A stretch of 8,514 nt of DNA. Source: Spirochaetia bacterium. GTDB lineage: Bacteria; Spirochaetota; Spirochaetia; Sphaerochaetales; Sphaerochaetaceae. The notes beneath the pieces were generated by a model. It had not been told where the DNA came from. It saw nothing but the letters and a program-made list of their open reading frames with translations, and made no database searches. The translations under genes were made by a program, and so were the position numbers. This document shows, in pieces, positions 5,527 to 8,514 of the stretch (positions within the stretch are counted from its first letter, which is position 1; each line of letters opens with the position of its first letter). The stretch is from contig SABI01000105.1 of assembly GCA_009929055.1 (NCBI GenBank), positions 1-8,514 of the forward strand. The letters run 5' to 3'.

Positions 5527-7520
5527 TGGCACGTTTATTTGAAGTAGTCTCAGAATTTGATTCAGCAGGTGATCAAGCTGAAGCGATAGAATTACTCGCA
5601 GCAGGGGTAGAATCTGGCTTTGACCGTCAAACCTTGAAAGGGGTTACAGGTAGTGGGAAAACCTACACCATGGCAAAAATTATTGAAAAGATTCAACGTC
5701 CTACCTTAATAATCTCTCACAATAAAACTCTTGCAGCTCAACTCTTTAGAGAGTTTAAATCATTTTTTCCTCATAACGCAGTAGGGTACTTCGTCTCTAC
5801 ATATGATTATTACCAACCCGAGGCATATGTTCCTGGTAAAGATCTATATATAGAAAAAGATGCTGCTATAAACCAAGAGATAGATAGATTAAGACTCTTT
5901 GCATCCTTCTCCCTTATGGAGAGGCGCGATGTCATAATAGTAGCTACTGTGAGCTGTATTTATGGTCTTGGCTCTCCTGTGAGCTTTCGTGATATGGTAA
6001 AGCACCTTAGTGTAGGCGATGTGTTTGATTACAAATTAGATCTTCAACATTTTATTCGAATGCAATACGAAAGAAATGATATGGTCTTACAGCGGGGCTC
6101 CTTTAGAGTAAGGGGTGACACGATTGAAATATGTCCCTCCTATCTTGAACAGGGGTTGAGAATAAACATTTCTTGGGATGAAATTGAATCTCTAGAATGG
6201 TTTGAACCCATTACTGGCAATGTTATTGAAAAGGTCTCCTCTAGTAGTGTCTATCCTGCTAAGCAATTTGTCATGCCTCCTGAACAAGTAAAAAAAGCTT
6301 TAGGTAGAATTAAAAAAGAGATGGAAGAACAAGTTGAATACTTTAGTGGACAAGGAAAGCTCCTTGAGGCTGAAAGGATTAAAACACGAGTTGAATATGA
6401 TTTAGAGATGCTTCAAGAACTTGGCTATTGTAGTGGAATAGAAAACTACTCGAGGCCCCTTGGAGAAAGGGCGGAAGGGGAAGCTCCCCCTGTGTTATTA
6501 AACTATTTTCCCCCAGGATTTTTCACTTTTATTGATGAGTCTCACGTAAGTATTCCCCAAATAGGGGCAATGTATGAAGGAGACAGGTCTAGGAAATTAA
6601 ATTTAGTAAACTACGGATTTAGACTTCCTTCAGCCTTAGACAACAGACCTCTTACCTATAAAGAATTTGATACGGCAGTTGAACAAAGAATTTATGTGAG
6701 TGCTACCCCTGGCAAAAAAGAGATTGAAGAATCTAAACAAGTAGTAGAGCAGCTCATTAGACCAACGGGATTGCTTGATCCCCTCATTGAAGTGCGCCCT
6801 ACTAAAGGACAGATGGAACATCTTTATGGAGAAATAAGGAAAACTGTTGCTTCAAAAGAGAGAGTCCTTGTGACTACTCTCACAAAGCGTATGAGTGAAG
6901 ATTTAAGTGATTACCTTGCTAACCTAGGATTAAAGGTGCGCTACCTCCACTCTGAAATAGAGACGATTGAAAGAGTTGAAATATTAAGAGATTTGAGATT
7001 AGGCACCTATGATGTGCTAGTTGGAATTAACCTCTTAAGAGAAGGGCTCGATCTTCCCGAAGTCTCTCTCATTGCAATTCTTGATGCTGATAAAATAGGC
7101 TTCCTCCGCTCTGCTACAGCCCTTATTCAAACAATAGGGAGAGCTGCAAGAAACGTGAATGGTCGAGTTGTTATGTATGCAGATAAAGAAAGCGATGCAA
7201 TGAAGGAAGCAATAAGCGAAACTCTTAGACGAAGAGCTATTCAGACCAAGTATAATGAAGAGCATGGTATTACCCCTACAACCATCAAAAAAGCTATTCA
7301 TGATATGATTGAAAGAGAAATTGTTGAAAAAGAAGAGATTCAAAAAGGAGACATCTCAGTATTGAGGAGTAAATATAATCTTCTTAAGGCAACAGACCGA
7401 AAACTCTACATAAAAGATCTTGAAAAAGAGATGCTAGAACATGCAAAGAATTTAGAGTTTGAAATGGCAGCTATTATTAGAGATGAAATAGAGGCCATAA
7501 AAGCAATGAGAATCTCTTAA
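5526..7520 (+). CDS. uvrB: Excinuclease ABC subunit B (UvrB)
   Basis: The damage-verification helicase-fold subunit of nucleotide excision repair. It is loaded by UvrA and recruits UvrC. I place the start at ATG 5526 (MARLFEVVSEFD, 664 residues; E. coli 673) rather than ATG 5511, because this puts Walker A GVTGSGKT at 39-46, the E. coli position with Lys45. Other motifs are the beta-hairpin TYDYYQPEAYVP (92-103), RRDVIIVATVSCIYG (133-147), Walker B IDESH (336-340), GFRLPSALDNRP (364-375), SATPG (392-396), the GINLLREGLDLPEV region (500-513), QTIGRAARN (535-543), and a C-terminal UVR domain (about 629-659) that contacts UvrC or UvrA. Residue 92 is Thr where the YYDYY hairpin normally begins with Tyr. 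The start overlaps the htrA stop as TAATG, with a weak GGATGG seven bases upstream, suggesting translational coupling. The gene is convergent with the caspase-like gene. Confidence 0.97.
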   Translation: MARLFEVVSEFDSAGDQAEAIELLAAGVESGFDRQTLKGVTGSGKTYTMAKIIEKIQRPTLIISHNKTLAAQLFREFKSFFPHNAVGYFVSTYDYYQPEAYVPGKDLYIEKDAAINQEIDRLRLFASFSLMERRDVIIVATVSCIYGLGSPVSFRDMVKHLSVGDVFDYKLDLQHFIRMQYERNDMVLQRGSFRVRGDTIEICPSYLEQGLRINISWDEIESLEWFEPITGNVIEKVSSSSVYPAKQFVMPPEQVKKALGRIKKEMEEQVEYFSGQGKLLEAERIKTRVEYDLEMLQELGYCSGIENYSRPLGERAEGEAPPVLLNYFPPGFFTFIDESHVSIPQIGAMYEGDRSRKLNLVNYGFRLPSALDNRPLTYKEFDTAVEQRIYVSATPGKKEIEESKQVVEQLIRPTGLLDPLIEVRPTKGQMEHLYGEIRKTVASKERVLVTTLTKRMSEDLSDYLANLGLKVRYLHSEIETIERVEILRDLRLGTYDVLVGINLLREGLDLPEVSLIAILDADKIGFLRSATALIQTIGRAARNVNGRVVMYADKESDAMKEAISETLRRRAIQTKYNEEHGITPTTIKKAIHDMIEREIVEKEEIQKGDISVLRSKYNLLKATDRKLYIKDLEKEMLEHAKNLEFEMAAIIRDEIEAIKAMRIS

Positions 7521-7544
7521 TACTTACCAATCTTTATTAAAGAG
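7514..7544. repeat. Imperfect inverted repeat across the uvrB/caspase convergent stops
   Basis: CTCTTAATA (7514-7522) pairs with TATTAAAGAG (7535-7544) apart from one bulged A at 7539, with a 12-base loop. It spans both stop codons. It is mostly A-T pairs and no T-run follows on either strand, so it is a poor intrinsic terminator. It is nevertheless the only structure seen between the two converging genes. Confidence 0.25.
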
Positions 7545-8468
7545 TAATACATTAGTTGGACCACTAGTAATCTTCTTCTCTTGATATATAGGCACAGGCC
7601 TTGTTGAAACTCTTAGTGTCGGTAGTGAAGAAGCAATATCAGTAAGAGAAATATAATGGGGGAGAGAAGAGAGGACTCCTGAAGGGAATTTCCCATACAC
7701 ATCAATTTCTTCTTTAACAATAATAGAATTACCACTATACATCTCTATATGAGTTTGCTCAGTCGCCGACTGCTGCCACCCTAAATACTCTAAGAAATTT
7801 AGGGTGAAGTATCCATGCCCATCACTTTCCCATGATTCTTGATTTTCCATTGATGCAGTAAGATAGAATTGATTGGCCTCATATCGAGGAGAGATGATTG
7901 TTTCTTCTTTAGGGTACGGACTTACATGTGCTCCACTAAAACATGAGTCGAGTATGATAATCTTAGTACCATTAATCGCACTAAGAGCATCACTTAATTC
8001 GGTGGTGGAAAATTGAGAATAATCTTCACTATCATTCTCTTTCGCTGTTACAAGAAAACCATTAGAGGGATGAGTGGGTAGATATCTACTTCCTAATCCA
8101 TGTCCTGCATAGTAGAAGATAAATAGGTCATTACTTTTCATATGAGTTCCTATTTCTTCTATAAGAGCTAATATATTCTCTTTTGATGGGTAAAGAAGGT
8201 CATCGTAGGGAGTGTCGCTTCCTTCTTGAAGGGCAAGGTATCCTTCAAAGTCTATCCCGTAGGCATTAGCGAGCGTATAGAAGGCTGCTGCCATTTCACG
8301 AGTATCGTTTATGGTTCCATTAAGATTATTAACATCTGAATTTATATAATCTAGGCCTACAAAGAGGCCGTAGATATTCACATCTGGTTGGGTTGGATTA
8401 AATAGTTCACATGAGATAGAGAAAGTGAGGATTAATATAATAAGAAGTATAGATGCTATTTTTCTCAT
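7524..8468 (-). CDS. Caspase-fold (peptidase C14, metacaspase-like) lipoprotein
   Basis: A predicted cysteine peptidase of 314 residues. The N-terminus MRKIASILLIILILTFSISC is a lipoprotein signal peptide with Cys20 as the lipidated residue. Ser at -3 makes the lipobox relaxed, as often seen in spirochaetes. The caspase p20 fold begins with IYGLFVGLDYIN (32-43) and the NGTINDTREMAAAF helix (50-63). The catalytic dyad is intact: His123 in FYYAGHG (118-124) and Cys176 in ILDSCFSG (172-179). FYLTASMENQESWE (201-214) and GYFTLNFLEYLG (219-230) match the late substrate-pocket and p10-like segments of bacterial caspase homologues. About 80 C-terminal residues have no recognised domain. The family cleaves after Arg/Lys (metacaspase-like) or Asp (caspase), and specificity cannot be read here. 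A lipid-anchored caspase would act outside the cytoplasm, so a cell-death role is not implied. The start is fixed by a Shine-Dalgarno and an in-frame TAA three codons before the ATG region. Confidence 0.9.
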   Translation of the reverse strand: MRKIASILLIILILTFSISCELFNPTQPDVNIYGLFVGLDYINSDVNNLNGTINDTREMAAAFYTLANAYGIDFEGYLALQEGSDTPYDDLLYPSKENILALIEEIGTHMKSNDLFIFYYAGHGLGSRYLPTHPSNGFLVTAKENDSEDYSQFSTTELSDALSAINGTKIIILDSCFSGAHVSPYPKEETIISPRYEANQFYLTASMENQESWESDGHGYFTLNFLEYLGWQQSATEQTHIEMYSGNSIIVKEEIDVYGKFPSGVLSSLPHYISLTDIASSLPTLRVSTRPVPIYQEKKITSGPTNVLLFNKDW

Positions 8469-8514
8469 CTTTTATACCTCATATTATTTAATCGTACACC
8501 TGCTCCCATCCTTA
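8465..8514 (-). other. Possible 3' tail of an upstream gene overlapping the caspase start
   Basis: One minus-strand frame is open from the window edge and ends in a TGA (8467-8465) that overlaps the caspase ATG as ATGA. It would encode RMGAGVRLNNMRYKR. A second frame ends in a TAA at 8485-8483 after KDGSRCTIK. Either could be the end of an upstream gene in an operon with the caspase gene, or neither. With under 50 bases visible this cannot be settled. Confidence 0.2.
8477..8480 (-). promoter_or_regulatory. Ribosome binding site of the caspase-like gene
   Basis: GAGG on the minus strand lies eight bases before ATG 8468 (GAGGTATAAAAGATG). An in-frame TAA at 8474-8472 rules out a longer N-terminus, so the start is secure. 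No clear promoter is visible in the remaining 34 bases to the window edge. Confidence 0.7.

Noticed and set aside
7035..7343. Minus-strand frame of 102 codons within uvrB
   Set aside because: It is the complement of the conserved helicase and C-terminal coding region of uvrB; its Phe/Asn/Ser-rich product is typical of a shadow frame.

Overview
This AT-rich window carries six protein genes packed almost end to end, with no RNA genes, CRISPR arrays or insertion sequences that I could see. The organism is a bacterium using the standard code with E. coli-like sigma70 promoter elements. A diderm host, possibly a spirochaete, is my best guess. That guess rests on the style of the membrane-anchored HtrA/Do protease and on a lipobox with Ser rather than Leu at -3, a relaxation common in spirochaetal lipoproteins. 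It is an inference with low to moderate confidence.

Left part (1-2607, minus strand). A glutaminyl-tRNA synthetase gene (glnS, 910-2607) is followed by a TIM-barrel metal-dependent hydrolase of the amidohydrolase type, which runs off the left edge (842 to 1). Only 67 bp separate them. That gap holds a strong intrinsic terminator for glnS, and the 3' arm and U-tract of the same terminator appear to double as the -35 and spacer of a promoter for the hydrolase. The hydrolase start codon sits where transcription would begin, so its mRNA looks leaderless.

Middle (2608-7520). A 188-bp divergent intergenic region separates glnS from a rightward block: a MATE-family efflux transporter, a membrane-anchored HtrA/Do-like serine protease with one PDZ domain, and uvrB. 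The transporter start also lacks a Shine-Dalgarno and has a -10-like box a few bases upstream. The protease has a normal Shine-Dalgarno and a possible promoter of its own. Its stop codon overlaps the uvrB start (TAATG), so protease and excinuclease subunit B are probably co-transcribed and translationally coupled.

Right part (7524-8514, minus strand). A 314-residue caspase-fold (peptidase C14/metacaspase-like) lipoprotein with both catalytic residues is convergent with uvrB, only 3 bp away. No convincing terminator lies between them. The last 46 bp may hold the tail of an upstream gene overlapping the caspase start by ATGA.

The gene content is mainly housekeeping and envelope or stress functions. 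I see no clear undescribed multi-gene system. The best leads are the fused terminator/leaderless promoter, the caspase-like lipoprotein, and a substitution in the UvrB beta-hairpin.
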